Assembly (NCBI RefSeq): GCF_002454115.1
Contig: NZ_DKIH01000013.1
Span: 618,855-650,561, forward strand
DNA length: 31,707 nucleotides
Source: Sphingopyxis sp. UBA6723
GTDB lineage: Bacteria; Pseudomonadota; Alphaproteobacteria; Sphingomonadales; Sphingomonadaceae
Reading direction: 5' to 3'
In this document: piece after piece, positions 23,819 through 31,707 of the stretch
Position numbering within the stretch: position 1 is the first letter of the stretch
How the letters are laid out: each line of letters opens with the position of its first letter
Notes under the pieces: model-generated
Database searches by the model: none
What the model was told of the DNA's origin: nothing
What the model saw: only the letters and a program-made list of their open reading frames with translations
Translations under genes and position numbers: made by a program

Positions 23819-25390
23819 TCAGCGCGCGTTCTTGCCGTCGCGGGCGTCCTTTGCCTTCTTAAAGATCTCGGCCATCTTGGTGCGCGCTTCGTCCAGATTT
23901 TTCGCGTCGATCGCGGCGATGACGGCCTGCAGCGGATTTTCCTCGTCACTGCTGTGCGATCCGAAGGCGATCGGGGCGAGCACGCTGCGCGCGATGTCGC
24001 CCTTTTTCTCGTCGAGCAGCTGGCGGCCGAGCAGAAGGCGGTACGTGGGATCATAGGATGCATAGGGGAACACTTCCTCCAGCGCGATGATGGCGGGCTC
24101 GGGAACCGCTTCGGCCGCGTCATAGAAGGATTGGTAATAGGCGATGGCAGGACGCGGATCCTTGGGGTCCAGACGCCGTGCTTTCACCAGATGCGGCCGC
24201 GCCGCGGCATAGGCCGCCTTGTCATTTTCGCCGCCGCCCATCGCCACCATGCCCTTCCAATAATGCGCGAGCGGCGATTCGGCGTTGATCGCGATCGCGC
24301 GGTCGGCGGCGGCGTCGAAATTTTGCGCGTCAATCTCCGCCTCGGCCAGCGCTAACTGGGCAAAGAGGCTGTCAGGATAAGGCGCGGCGTTGCGCCGCAG
24401 GTCGCTTGCGACGTCCTTCGCCTGCGACCGCGTCACGCCGCGTATCGAGCGCATATGTGCATGCATCACCGCTTCTTCGGCGGCGGTCATCCGGCGCATC
24501 GTGACGACGGGTTCGACATAATTGGCGGGCTTGATATCGTAGCCCAGAAAGGGGCCGCTCTTGTAGCGGCGCACCTCGCGTTGCAGCGCATCGAGGTCGC
24601 CGAACGCAGCCTTCGCGGCAGCGAGCGAATCTTCGCCCCGGTTGACCGCCGACAAATAGGTCTGGATCTGCCCCTTCCGCGCCGGGTGGAAATTGAGATA
24701 ATGGGCGAGCAGCCAGCCAAAGCTGTACGACTGGTAATATTCGAGCCCGCTCAGCTTGACCTTGGTGTCCAGCAGCCGAGTCAGCTTTGTGTCCGACAGC
24801 TGTTTGAGCATCTCGCCGCGATGCTGCGGTACGTCGCCGACGTGAAAACTGCCGTCGGGGTTGAACCGGATCGTGCTGTACAGTTCCGCGAACCCCTCGG
24901 TGTACCAGTGCGGATAGGCGGTACTGAAATTGGTCAGCATGAAATGATGGGTATATTCGTGGAACAGCGTCGAGCGGATGTCGAGCTGGGGGCCGCTGGT
25001 GTCGATGCCGCGCGACAAGGATCGTTTCTCGCGTGCCGGAACGAACGAGCTCGGATTGCCCGCGCGGCCGAAATAGATGCCGCCAATCCCCGCGCCCGAT
25101 GCGTTCAGGATATAGCCGAGCCGGTCGGTGTCGCCGGTGCAATAGACTTTCAGCCGGTTGGCGTCACCGACATCGGGACCGGGCACGGGCATGTTCTGCA
25201 TCGATCGCAACGCATTGTCGAAGCGTTCAAGGTCGCGCGCGAAAGTTTCGGCGTCCTCGCGCTTGGTTTCGGAATAGATGACGAAATGGCTGGTGCGCGC
25301 CTCCCATCATTCGGCGCGCACCGTCGTGGCGGTTGCCGCCATGGCCAATGTTATCGTTGCGAAAACAATCCGCGCGGCAATTTTCAGCAT
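23819..25390 (-). pseudogene. HExxH peptidase-like paralogue 2, interrupted by an in-frame TGA
   Basis: A full-length relative of the flanking genes (524 codons with stop) with one nonsense codon. ATG 25390 begins a good signal peptide, MLKIAARIVFATITLAM... ending VRAE. Codon 28 (25309-25307) is TGA, then WEARTSHFVIYSE continues in frame, aligning without gaps to EWLRADTESFIIYSE and RWLRADTNNFIIYSE of the siblings. The stop takes the place of their conserved Trp, a one-base change from TGG. The rest is intact: HEYTH at 144-148, EGFAE at 165-169 and a helical repeat tail. Translation from the next in-frame ATG (25210) would lose the signal and first strand, giving 463 residues. It may be a recent mutation, a sequence error or a readthrough site. 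It lies 55 bases after paralogue 3 and lacks the shared upstream block. Confidence 0.8.
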
Positions 25391-25445
25391 CACAGTCCCG
25401 TTCCTCATTCCCGGTTGATCGACGGCGAGGCCCACCGCCGCTCGC

Positions 25446-27002
25446 TCAATCCTCGGCCGCCCCGACATCGGCATCGGTCACCGTTCCATCCTTGCCGCGC
25501 TGCCGCATGGCTTCGATCTGGTCGAGCAAATTCTGCCCGGTACCACGATCGTGCGGGTTGAAGGCGATCGTTTTGGCCAGGTTCGTCGCCGCGTCGAATT
25601 TGCCCGCATTGGCCAGCGCAAAAGCATGGTTCATGCGGATCGTGACATTTTCCGGTTCCAGCGAAAAGGCCTGCGCCAACCCCTGCAACGCGATGGCGGG
25701 CGGACGCTGCCCCTGGCTGACGTAGGACTGGAAGAATTCGAACAGCGGCAGCGGATCGTCGGGGTTGGTGCGGTTGGCCAGGGCAATCGGTTTACGCACC
25801 GCGCGCCACGCGGCATCGCTATAATCGCCCTTTGCGTCCATCTCTGCGGCCAGCAACCTCCCGAGCAAGACATTGGCCCGGACATGATCGGCCTTCAGCG
25901 CCAGCGCCTTGTCCACCGCAGCGCGGGTCGCGGCCAAGTCGCGGTGCTCGTCGCCTTTGTCCCATTCACTGGCGGCCAGTTCGAACCAGACTCCCGCATC
26001 GCCGGGATGGAGTGCCGCCAGTTTCTGGAGGTCGGCGGTGATCTTGGCCCGCCGCTCCTGATCGTCGCTCGCGCTCAACCGCGCCAGACGCAGCGGCAGC
26101 AGCGCGTCTTCGGCGGCGGACAACGGCGTTATGCTGATCGCGCCCTCAACCACCATCGCCTTGTGGAGCAGCGTATAGTTCAAGCGGCGGTTCATGTAAG
26201 CGTTGAGCTCCTTGTCGAGCTTCGCCAGATCACCGAATGCCGCAGGCCCGGCCTTGGCCGGGTCGTCGCCGCGGTTGATCGCCTGCATATAGGTCAGCAA
26301 TTGCCCGGAGCGCGCCGGGTCCGAATAGAGCATGTGGGTCAGCAGCCAGGCGCGCCCATAATAGGCATCCTGCTGGGCCAAACTCTTCATGGCAGTCGGC
26401 CGTTCGGTCAGCAACCGTTCGGCGGGGATTTTCGGCAGCGCGAGCAGGCCATAGGCGCGGCTGTACACCGGCATGCCGACCGCGGGGCGGCCATCCTTCT
26501 CGAAATCCACCGTCGACAGATATTCGGCAAAACCCTCAATAAACCAGGCCGGAAACGCGGCCGGCATATAGCGTTTCATGAAATGATGGCTGTATTCGTG
26601 AAACAATATCTGCTGCGACGCCGGGGTGCCGCGTCCGGTGCTGTCGTCATTCTCGCGGTTCGACACGGCAAAGCTGCCGTCGGGGGTGACGCTGTAGAAT
26701 CCGGCGGTTCCCGGCCCCAGTCTCCCGCCTGATAGCCGATTGACGTCCGCCGCCTCGCGCAACAGGTAAATGGTCAGCCGGTTGGGTTCAAACCCGCCCG
26801 GCACGTTGAAGCGGTGGCGCAGGGTTGCGTCGAAAAGCTGCAGGTTTTCGGCAAAGCGGCGCAGCGATTTTTCGTCGCCTTCGCTGTAGATGATGAAGTT
26901 GTTGGTGTCGGCGCGCAGCCAGCGCGCGGCGGCGGGCTGCGCCGCGCAGCAGAGGAACAGCGCAATCGCCGCGCACAGCCGCCTCATCATGCCCGTTTTC
27001 AT
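25446..27002 (-). CDS. Exported HExxH peptidase-like protein with helical repeats, paralogue 3
   Basis: A 518-residue exported protein, first in transcription order of the tandem trio. The signal peptide (1-26) ends PAAA. RWLRADTNNFIIYSE follows, then HEYSH at 135-139 and AWFIEGFAEYLS with Glu156 or Glu160 as third zinc ligand. The C-terminal half (about 285-518) is helical and repeat-like, with AVDKALALKADHVRANVLLGRLLA and LAQAFSLEPENVTIRMNHAFALANAGKF reading as TPR units. ATG 27002 has GGGGGGA upstream and gives a sound signal; the longer frame from 27041 adds 13 hydrophilic residues. It has extensive identity to paralogue 1 (for example YGRxWLLTHMLxxDPxR). Function unknown. Confidence 0.8.
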   Translation of the reverse strand: MKTGMMRRLCAAIALFLCCAAQPAAARWLRADTNNFIIYSEGDEKSLRRFAENLQLFDATLRHRFNVPGGFEPNRLTIYLLREAADVNRLSGGRLGPGTAGFYSVTPDGSFAVSNRENDDSTGRGTPASQQILFHEYSHHFMKRYMPAAFPAWFIEGFAEYLSTVDFEKDGRPAVGMPVYSRAYGLLALPKIPAERLLTERPTAMKSLAQQDAYYGRAWLLTHMLYSDPARSGQLLTYMQAINRGDDPAKAGPAAFGDLAKLDKELNAYMNRRLNYTLLHKAMVVEGAISITPLSAAEDALLPLRLARLSASDDQERRAKITADLQKLAALHPGDAGVWFELAASEWDKGDEHRDLAATRAAVDKALALKADHVRANVLLGRLLAAEMDAKGDYSDAAWRAVRKPIALANRTNPDDPLPLFEFFQSYVSQGQRPPAIALQGLAQAFSLEPENVTIRMNHAFALANAGKFDAATNLAKTIAFNPHDRGTGQNLLDQIEAMRQRGKDGTVTDADVGAAED

Positions 27003-27032
27003 GCGATCCCCCCGGATTAAGTTTCCCCGCCA

Positions 27033-27065
27033 TGCTGCCAAGCCGTCCGCCGACTGTAAAGTCCT
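27033..27065 (-). promoter_or_regulatory. Conserved upstream block of paralogue 3
   Basis: On the minus strand AGGACTTTACAG (27065-27054), 13 bases, TGGCAGCA (27040-27033), then 30 bases to the ATG. Spacing is identical to the block before paralogue 1; 26 of 33 positions match by eye. It lies in the 69-base gap downstream of priA. Confidence 0.5.
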
Positions 27066-27071
27066 GTGCGG

Positions 27072-29240
27072 TCAGACGAAACTGTAGGGATCGATGTCGA
27101 TCGCCAGCCGCGCCTTGCTTGGCCAGTCGATGCTGGCCACCCACACGCGGATCGTGCCTTGCAGGTCGAAACTGCGCGGGGCGTGGAGCAGCAGGCGGAA
27201 GCGGTGGCGACCGCGGAGCATCGCGAGCGGAGCGGGGGCAGGGCCATAAACCGCGAGCCCCTCGGCGACCGGCGCCTTCGCCCCCAACCGCTGCGCGACG
27301 CCGCGCGCGACTTCGATGTCTTCGGACGAAATGACCAGCGCGGCGAAGCGGCCATAGGGCGGCGCGCCCGCCGCTTTGCGCGATGCGGCCTCGGCGGCGT
27401 AGAATCCGTCGCGGTCGTTCGCGACCAGCGCCGCCATCACCGGCGCGTCGGGAACGCGCGTCTGGATCAGCACCTCGCCGGGTTTGACCCCGCGTCCGGC
27501 GCGCCCCGCGACCTGCGCGATCTGCTGAAAGGTGCGCTCGGATGCGCGCAGGTCGCCGCCGTCGAGACCCAAGTCAGCATCGACCACCCCGACGAGGGTC
27601 AGGTTCGGGAAATGATAGCCCTTGGTGACCAGCTGGGTGCCGATGATGATGTCGACCAACCCGCCCTCGACATTGTCGACGAACTCGGCGGCTTTCGCGG
27701 GCGACCACAGGGTGTCGCTGGTGACGATCGCGACGCGCGCCGCGGGAAAGCGCAGCGCGATCTCGTCGGCGACGCGCTCGACCCCGGGGCCGCAGGCGAC
27801 GAGGCTGTCCTCGTCGTCACATTCCGGGCAGAGGCGCGGCGGCGGCATGACATGGCCGCAATGGTGACAGGCGAGGCGGTGGACGAGGCGGTGCTCGACC
27901 ATCCATGCGGTACAGTTGGGGCACTGGATGCGATGGCCGCAGGTGCGGCAGAGCGTCAGCGGCGCAAAGCCGCGGCGGTTGAGGAATAGCAGGCTTTGCT
28001 CGCCCTTGTTGAGCCGGTCGGCGAGGGCATCGACGAGCGGCGGCGCGAGCCAGCGGCCGCGGTCGGGCGGGTCGCTGCGCATGTCGATCGCCGCGAGATC
28101 GGGCAGCGTGGCACCGCCGAAGCGCGCGGGCAGGATGATGTGGCGATAGCGCCCCGCCTCGACCATCGCGAGGCTTTCGAGCGCGGGGGTGGCGCTGGCG
28201 AGGATGACGGGCAATCCCTCGAAATGCCCGCGCATCACCGCGACGTCGCGCGCGTGATAGTGGACGCCGTCCTCTTGCTTGAAGCTCGTTTCATGCGCCT
28301 CGTCGACGACGATGACCCCGAGGTTGGCATAGGGCAGGAACAGGGCCGAGCGCGCGCCGACGACGATGTTTGCCTCGCCCGCGGCAATCGCATGCCAGGC
28401 GCGGCGGCGCTCGGTGGAGCGCAGCCCGCTATGCCAAGCCACCGGTTCGCAGCCGAAGCGTGCAGCGAAGCGCGTCAGCATCGGTTCGGTCAGCGCGATT
28501 TCGGGGAGCAGGACGAGTGCCTGCTTGCCCGCAGCGATCGCGGCGGCGATCGCCTCCATATAGACTTCGGTCTTGCCCGACCCGGTGACCCCGTCGAGCA
28601 GCAGCGTTTCGAATTTCTCGGCGGTGACGGCGGCGGTCAGCTGCGCGGCGGCGGCAATCTGTTCGGCGGACAGGTCGGGCGGCGCGAAGGCGGGATCGGG
28701 GTGGGGGTAGGGCTGGTCCGCCGATACGGTCACAGCTTCGAGCGCGCCGGTATTCACGAGGCCGCGGATCACCGCCTCGCTGACCTCGGCGAGCGCGGCG
28801 AGTTCGCGCACCATGCCCTGCCGGTCGCCGATCTTTTCGAGCGCGACGGTGCGTTGCGGGGTCATCCGGGCGGGCAATTCACCAGTGGCGCGATATTCGA
28901 CGATCGGGCGCTTCGCATCGGCGAACGCGACCCCGGGCAGCACCATCCGCAGCACCGACCCCGGCGGCGCGAGATAATAGTCGCTGGTCCATTCGACCAG
29001 ACGGCGCAGCGGCGCCGCGATCGGGGGGACGTCAACGACTTCGTAAAGATTGCGCAGGCGATTGTCGCCGACCGCCTCAGGCGCCCCAAAACTCGCCTCC
29101 TCCCACACGACGCCGCCCATCCGCCGCGGGCCGAGCGGTGCAATGACGACGCTGCCGAGCGGCGCTTCGCTGCCCTGCGGGACACGATAGTCGAGCGGGC
29201 CGAGGGCGGCGGTGAGGAGAAGGACGCGGGCGCGGGTCAT
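27072..29240 (-). CDS. priA: Primosomal protein N' (PriA helicase)
   Basis: A 722-residue superfamily 2 helicase that recognises stalled or recombined forks and reloads the replisome. Visible parts are the N-terminal DNA-binding domain (PLDYRVP, PLGPRRMGGVVW), Walker A GVTGSGKTEVYM, DEAH box VVDEAHE, ILASATPALES, zinc-binding cysteines (CRTCGHRIQCPNCTAWM, CHHCGHVMPPPRLCPEC) and motifs V/VI (GTQLVTKGYHFPNLTLVGVVDAD, QVAGRAGRG). All expected motifs are intact. The frame extends to 29426, but family proteins begin near MTRARVLLL, so ATG 29240 is chosen although its ribosome site is weak. The gene lies 44 bases downstream of kdpE; a 69-base gap with the conserved block separates its stop from paralogue 3. 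Confidence 0.97.
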   Translation of the reverse strand: MTRARVLLLTAALGPLDYRVPQGSEAPLGSVVIAPLGPRRMGGVVWEEASFGAPEAVGDNRLRNLYEVVDVPPIAAPLRRLVEWTSDYYLAPPGSVLRMVLPGVAFADAKRPIVEYRATGELPARMTPQRTVALEKIGDRQGMVRELAALAEVSEAVIRGLVNTGALEAVTVSADQPYPHPDPAFAPPDLSAEQIAAAAQLTAAVTAEKFETLLLDGVTGSGKTEVYMEAIAAAIAAGKQALVLLPEIALTEPMLTRFAARFGCEPVAWHSGLRSTERRRAWHAIAAGEANIVVGARSALFLPYANLGVIVVDEAHETSFKQEDGVHYHARDVAVMRGHFEGLPVILASATPALESLAMVEAGRYRHIILPARFGGATLPDLAAIDMRSDPPDRGRWLAPPLVDALADRLNKGEQSLLFLNRRGFAPLTLCRTCGHRIQCPNCTAWMVEHRLVHRLACHHCGHVMPPPRLCPECDDEDSLVACGPGVERVADEIALRFPAARVAIVTSDTLWSPAKAAEFVDNVEGGLVDIIIGTQLVTKGYHFPNLTLVGVVDADLGLDGGDLRASERTFQQIAQVAGRAGRGVKPGEVLIQTRVPDAPVMAALVANDRDGFYAAEAASRKAAGAPPYGRFAALVISSEDIEVARGVAQRLGAKAPVAEGLAVYGPAPAPLAMLRGRHRFRLLLHAPRSFDLQGTIRVWVASIDWPSKARLAIDIDPYSFV

Positions 29241-29284
29241 GGGAGGGGGAGGATATAGGGCGGCGGGTAAAATAGGAAAGCGCG

Positions 29285-29965
29285 CTAAACCTCGCCGAGT
29301 CGATACCCGATGCCGGGTTCGTTGCGGATCAGGGTCGGCGCTGACGGATCGGCCTCCAGCTTCAGCCGCAAAGCCCGGACGACAACGCGTAGATAATCGC
29401 TGTCGCCGACATGCGACGGTCCCCAAACGCGGCGGAGCAGATCGGCGTGGATGACCAGGCGTCCCCCGGCAGCAATCAATACTTCCATCACTAAAAACTC
29501 GCGCGGGGTTAGTGTTACCTGCCTGCCATCCAGTCGCAATTCATGGCGCGCGGGGTCGATTTCGAGCGGCCCGTGGCGCAGCACCCCGTCGGCGGCAATC
29601 GCGCGCCCGGCGCGGCGCAGCGCCGCGCGCAGCCGCGCAAGCAGCTCGTCGCCGTCGAAGGGCTTGGTGACATAATCGTCGGCGCCCAGGTCGAGCGCCG
29701 CGATCTTGTCGCCGGTCGCGTCGCGCGCCGTCAGCACGATCAGCGGCCCGCTCATTCGCTGACGCAACGCAGCGACGAGCTCGACGCCATCCATGTCGGG
29801 CAGGCCCAGGTCGACGATCGCCGCGTCGGGAACTGCGCGCTCGAACTCGGCCAGCGCGGCGCGCGCCGTGGCCGCCGGAACAGCGGTGAACCCGCCGCGT
29901 TCGAGCACTGCCGATACCAGCCGCAGAATGGCGGCCTCGTCGTCGACGACCAGCACCCGCGTCAT
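29285..29965 (-). CDS. kdpE: KdpE-like response regulator
   Basis: A 226-residue OmpR-family regulator. The receiver domain (1-115) has acidic pocket VVDDE (7-10), phosphoacceptor Asp52 in VDLGLPDMDG, Thr in VLTARD and Lys in TKPFD. The winged-helix DNA-binding domain (about 130-226) includes LTPREFLVMEVLIAAGGRLVIHADLLRRVWG and YLRVVVRALRLKLE, which matches KdpE closely. It overlaps the kinase gene by four bases (ATGA), so both are made together. KdpE normally switches on the kdpFABC potassium pump; here the pair sits behind kup instead. Confidence 0.9.
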   Translation of the reverse strand: MTRVLVVDDEAAILRLVSAVLERGGFTAVPAATARAALAEFERAVPDAAIVDLGLPDMDGVELVAALRQRMSGPLIVLTARDATGDKIAALDLGADDYVTKPFDGDELLARLRAALRRAGRAIAADGVLRHGPLEIDPARHELRLDGRQVTLTPREFLVMEVLIAAGGRLVIHADLLRRVWGPSHVGDSDYLRVVVRALRLKLEADPSAPTLIRNEPGIGYRLGEV

Positions 29966-31395
29966 GCGATCGTGACCTGACGCAGCGGCAGGGCGAGAGT
30001 GAAGCGCGCTCCGCCACCCGGTGCCGCGCCGGCGCCTACGGTCAACGCCATGGCGTCGGCAAATCCCTTGACGATCGCAAGGCCAAGGCCGCTGCCGCCA
30101 TCGCGGTCGCTCCCTGCGCCGCGCGCGAATCGATCGAATAGCCGGTCTTGCAGGTCATCGGCGATGCCAGCGCCGTCGTCATCAACGTGCAGCTGGATGC
30201 TGCCGTCCTCTGGGCTCGCCGAGATCGCGATTCGGGCGCGGGCATGGCGCGCTGCGTTGCCGATCAGATTGACGAGGATATGGGTCAGCAGCACCGGGTC
30301 GGCGGCGACCAGCGGCAGGTCGGCGGGCAGCGTCCGTTCGACCTGATGGGCAGCGAGTGCGCTCGCCAGCCGATCGCACGCGGCGTCGATGCAATCGATC
30401 AGGTCGACCGCTTCGATCTGCGGGTCGAGTGCGCCGCCTTCGATTCGCGCTGCACCGACCAGATCGTCCATCATCGCACCAAGCCGATGAACCTGGGCGA
30501 GGGTGCGATCCTTCGCCGCCGGATCGCCGTCCAGCGCCGCCACTTCCCCCGCCAGCACGGTTAGCGGGGTGCGGAAATCATGCGCCATCGCTGCGAGCAG
30601 CGTGCGGCGCAGCGCATCGCGATCCTCCAGCCGCTCGCGGCTCTGGCGTTCGTCCGCCAGCGCGAGCCGGTCGCGCGCCTGCCCGATCAGTCGCGCCAGC
30701 GCTTGTAGCTGGGTCATTTCTTCCGCCCTTCGGGTCGTCCCCGACATCGGTCGGGCGACCGCGACCAGCCCGCTGCCGCCCGGATGCCCCGGCGCAAAAG
30801 GCAGAAAGCTCCAGCCGCTCGCGGGCATGGTGTCGCTGCCATGCCCTGCCGCTTCGGCTCCCTGCAGCGCCCAGCCCGCAGCCGAGAGGTCAAGGCTCGA
30901 CAGCGCCGAATCCTCGGAGGGCAGGGCATCGCGGGCGATCAGCCGTGCGGCGCCGTATCGCGCCGCGATCCACGCAAGCGCCCGCGTGAGCACGTCGGGG
31001 GTGTCGCCGGAGAGCAGGGCGGCGAATTCGGCCTGTTCGGCGTGCGCCGCGGCGCGGGCATTGGCCTCGGCCTCGCGCGCGCGCAGTTCGGCCGCCAACC
31101 GGCTCGTCACCAGTGCGACCGCCAGGAACACGGCGACCGAAACGATATGGTCGAACCCGTCGATGCGAAACGTGAAACGCGGCGGCAGCAATAAAAAGTT
31201 GAAGGCGAGCGCGCCGCCGGCCGCCGCGACCAGCGCCGGACCGGTGCCAAAGCGCACCGACGCCGCCAGCACCGGCAGCAGAAACAGCAGCGCTGCCGAG
31301 GCGAGGCCAAGGTGGGGCAGCGCCGCATGGGTGACCAGTGCGACCAGCGCGACCCCGGCAAGGGTGATCAGATAACCGGCGGGGCTGGTGCGCAT
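29962..31395 (-). CDS. Short KdpD-like sensor histidine kinase
   Basis: A 477-residue sensor kinase matching only the C-terminal half of KdpD. Four membrane helices (about 8-24, 30-47, 52-70, 84-100) form a DUF4118-type domain, with LLPPRFTFRID typical of KdpD. A GAF-like region follows (about 125-245). The kinase core has His272 in AAMAHDFRTPLT, N box LIGNAARHA, G1 DDDGAGI and G2 GSGLGLAIVKG. The roughly 400-residue N-terminal KdpD and Usp domains of full KdpD (about 890 residues) are missing, and the upstream neighbour is the kup stop six bases away, so they are not nearby. It may sense potassium or osmotic state using membrane and kinase parts only. Confidence 0.88.
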   Translation of the reverse strand: MRTSPAGYLITLAGVALVALVTHAALPHLGLASAALLFLLPVLAASVRFGTGPALVAAAGGALAFNFLLLPPRFTFRIDGFDHIVSVAVFLAVALVTSRLAAELRAREAEANARAAAHAEQAEFAALLSGDTPDVLTRALAWIAARYGAARLIARDALPSEDSALSSLDLSAAGWALQGAEAAGHGSDTMPASGWSFLPFAPGHPGGSGLVAVARPMSGTTRRAEEMTQLQALARLIGQARDRLALADERQSRERLEDRDALRRTLLAAMAHDFRTPLTVLAGEVAALDGDPAAKDRTLAQVHRLGAMMDDLVGAARIEGGALDPQIEAVDLIDCIDAACDRLASALAAHQVERTLPADLPLVAADPVLLTHILVNLIGNAARHARARIAISASPEDGSIQLHVDDDGAGIADDLQDRLFDRFARGAGSDRDGGSGLGLAIVKGFADAMALTVGAGAAPGGGARFTLALPLRQVTIA

Positions 31396-31401
31396 GGCCC
31401 G

Positions 31402-31707
31402 TTATAGCTCGATTTGCGACCCAAGTTCCACCACACGGTTCGTCGGGATACCGAAGAAGGCGGTCGGATCGGCGGCGTTGCGGTGGAGGAAGCGAAAGAT
31501 CAGCAGCGGGATCAGCGGCATCCCCGGCCGGGTCGCGGCGCGGATCGCGTTGCGACCGACGAAAAAGGATGCGCCGCCCGTTCCCGTGAGCAAGCCCGCA
31601 GCGCCAAGGTCGCTCGGCACGTCGATGCGGTCCATATAACCATAGGTCAGCCGGGCCGCGACGAAGCCGCCGACCAGCGGCCGTTGTTCGAGCCGATCGG
31701 CGGGGGG
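31402..31707 (-). CDS. kup: Kup potassium transporter, C-terminal part (cut by window edge)
   Basis: The last 101 codons of a Kup/Trk-D low-affinity potassium uptake protein; the gene continues beyond the window. Kup C-terminal features are clear: GFVAARLTYGYMDRIDVP, TGTGGASFFVGRNAIRA, PGMPLIPLLIFRFLHRNAADPTAFFGIP and the hallmark ending NRVVELGSQIEL. This region is the cytoplasmic tail after the membrane helices. Only six bases separate its stop from the KdpD-like kinase, so transporter and two-component system are probably one operon. Confidence 0.9.
   Translation of the reverse strand, partial: PPADRLEQRPLVGGFVAARLTYGYMDRIDVPSDLGAAGLLTGTGGASFFVGRNAIRAATRPGMPLIPLLIFRFLHRNAADPTAFFGIPTNRVVELGSQIEL

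Noticed and set aside
25307..25309. TGA read as selenocysteine
   Set aside because: The aligned residue in both siblings is Trp, not Cys, the site is not catalytic, and I saw no obvious SECIS-like hairpin just downstream. A nonsense change is simpler.

Overview
The window looks like chromosomal DNA from an alphaproteobacterium of the order Sphingomonadales, most like Sphingopyxis. This rests on protein character rather than a search: an atpHAGDC operon with a very short epsilon subunit, an NDUFA12-type complex I accessory protein, DUF2155 and DUF192 lipoproteins, a CpaF ATPase, high GC and strongly GC-biased third codon positions. Dispersed intergenic hairpins of the ATCCCGGC/GCCGGGAT and CTTCGACAAGCTCAG kinds also fit. 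I see no phage, IS element, tRNA, rRNA or CRISPR array. No gene-free stretch exceeds 300 bases.

Layout. 82-5111 (minus): a secreted CHAP amidase, a membrane PAS-GGDEF-EAL protein and a fatty-acyl-AMP ligase. 5229-7422 (plus): RecX, a DUF192 lipoprotein, NDUFA12 and a DUF2155 lipoprotein. 7212-8815 (minus): Aat and an exported methyltransferase-like protein, with Aat running antisense into the DUF2155 gene. 8873-9058: a small membrane protein. 9236-10732 (minus): a lone CpaF. 10925-16003 (minus): the F1 part of ATP synthase, atpHAGDC, ended by a strong terminator and interrupted by two structured repeat elements. 16265-17736 (plus): two alpha/beta hydrolases. 17733-18255 (minus): a RelE toxin and Phd/YefM-type antitoxin behind a promoter that predicts a leaderless message. 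18287-19834 (minus): a membrane-linked trypsin-like protease. 19938-22200 (plus): a tightly overlapped DUF1203, ada and PEP-mutase-family set. 22208-27002 (minus): three tandem paralogues of an exported HExxH peptidase-like protein with a helical repeat tail. 27072-29240 (minus): priA. 29285-31707 (minus): kup (partial), a short KdpD-like kinase and KdpE.

The most noteworthy region is the paralogue cluster at 22.2-27.0 kb. The middle copy is complete except for one in-frame TGA, placed exactly where both siblings have a conserved tryptophan just after the signal peptide. The two intact copies share a 33-base upstream block at an identical distance from their start codons. Other notable points are an Aat gene with no standard start codon but a CTG overlapping the upstream stop, a 211-base double-strand coding overlap, an Ala/Lys/Pro-rich tail on the ATP synthase beta subunit, and a two-copy composite repeat with a compensatory base-pair change. 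All functional calls come from reading translated sequence and motifs; no database search was run.
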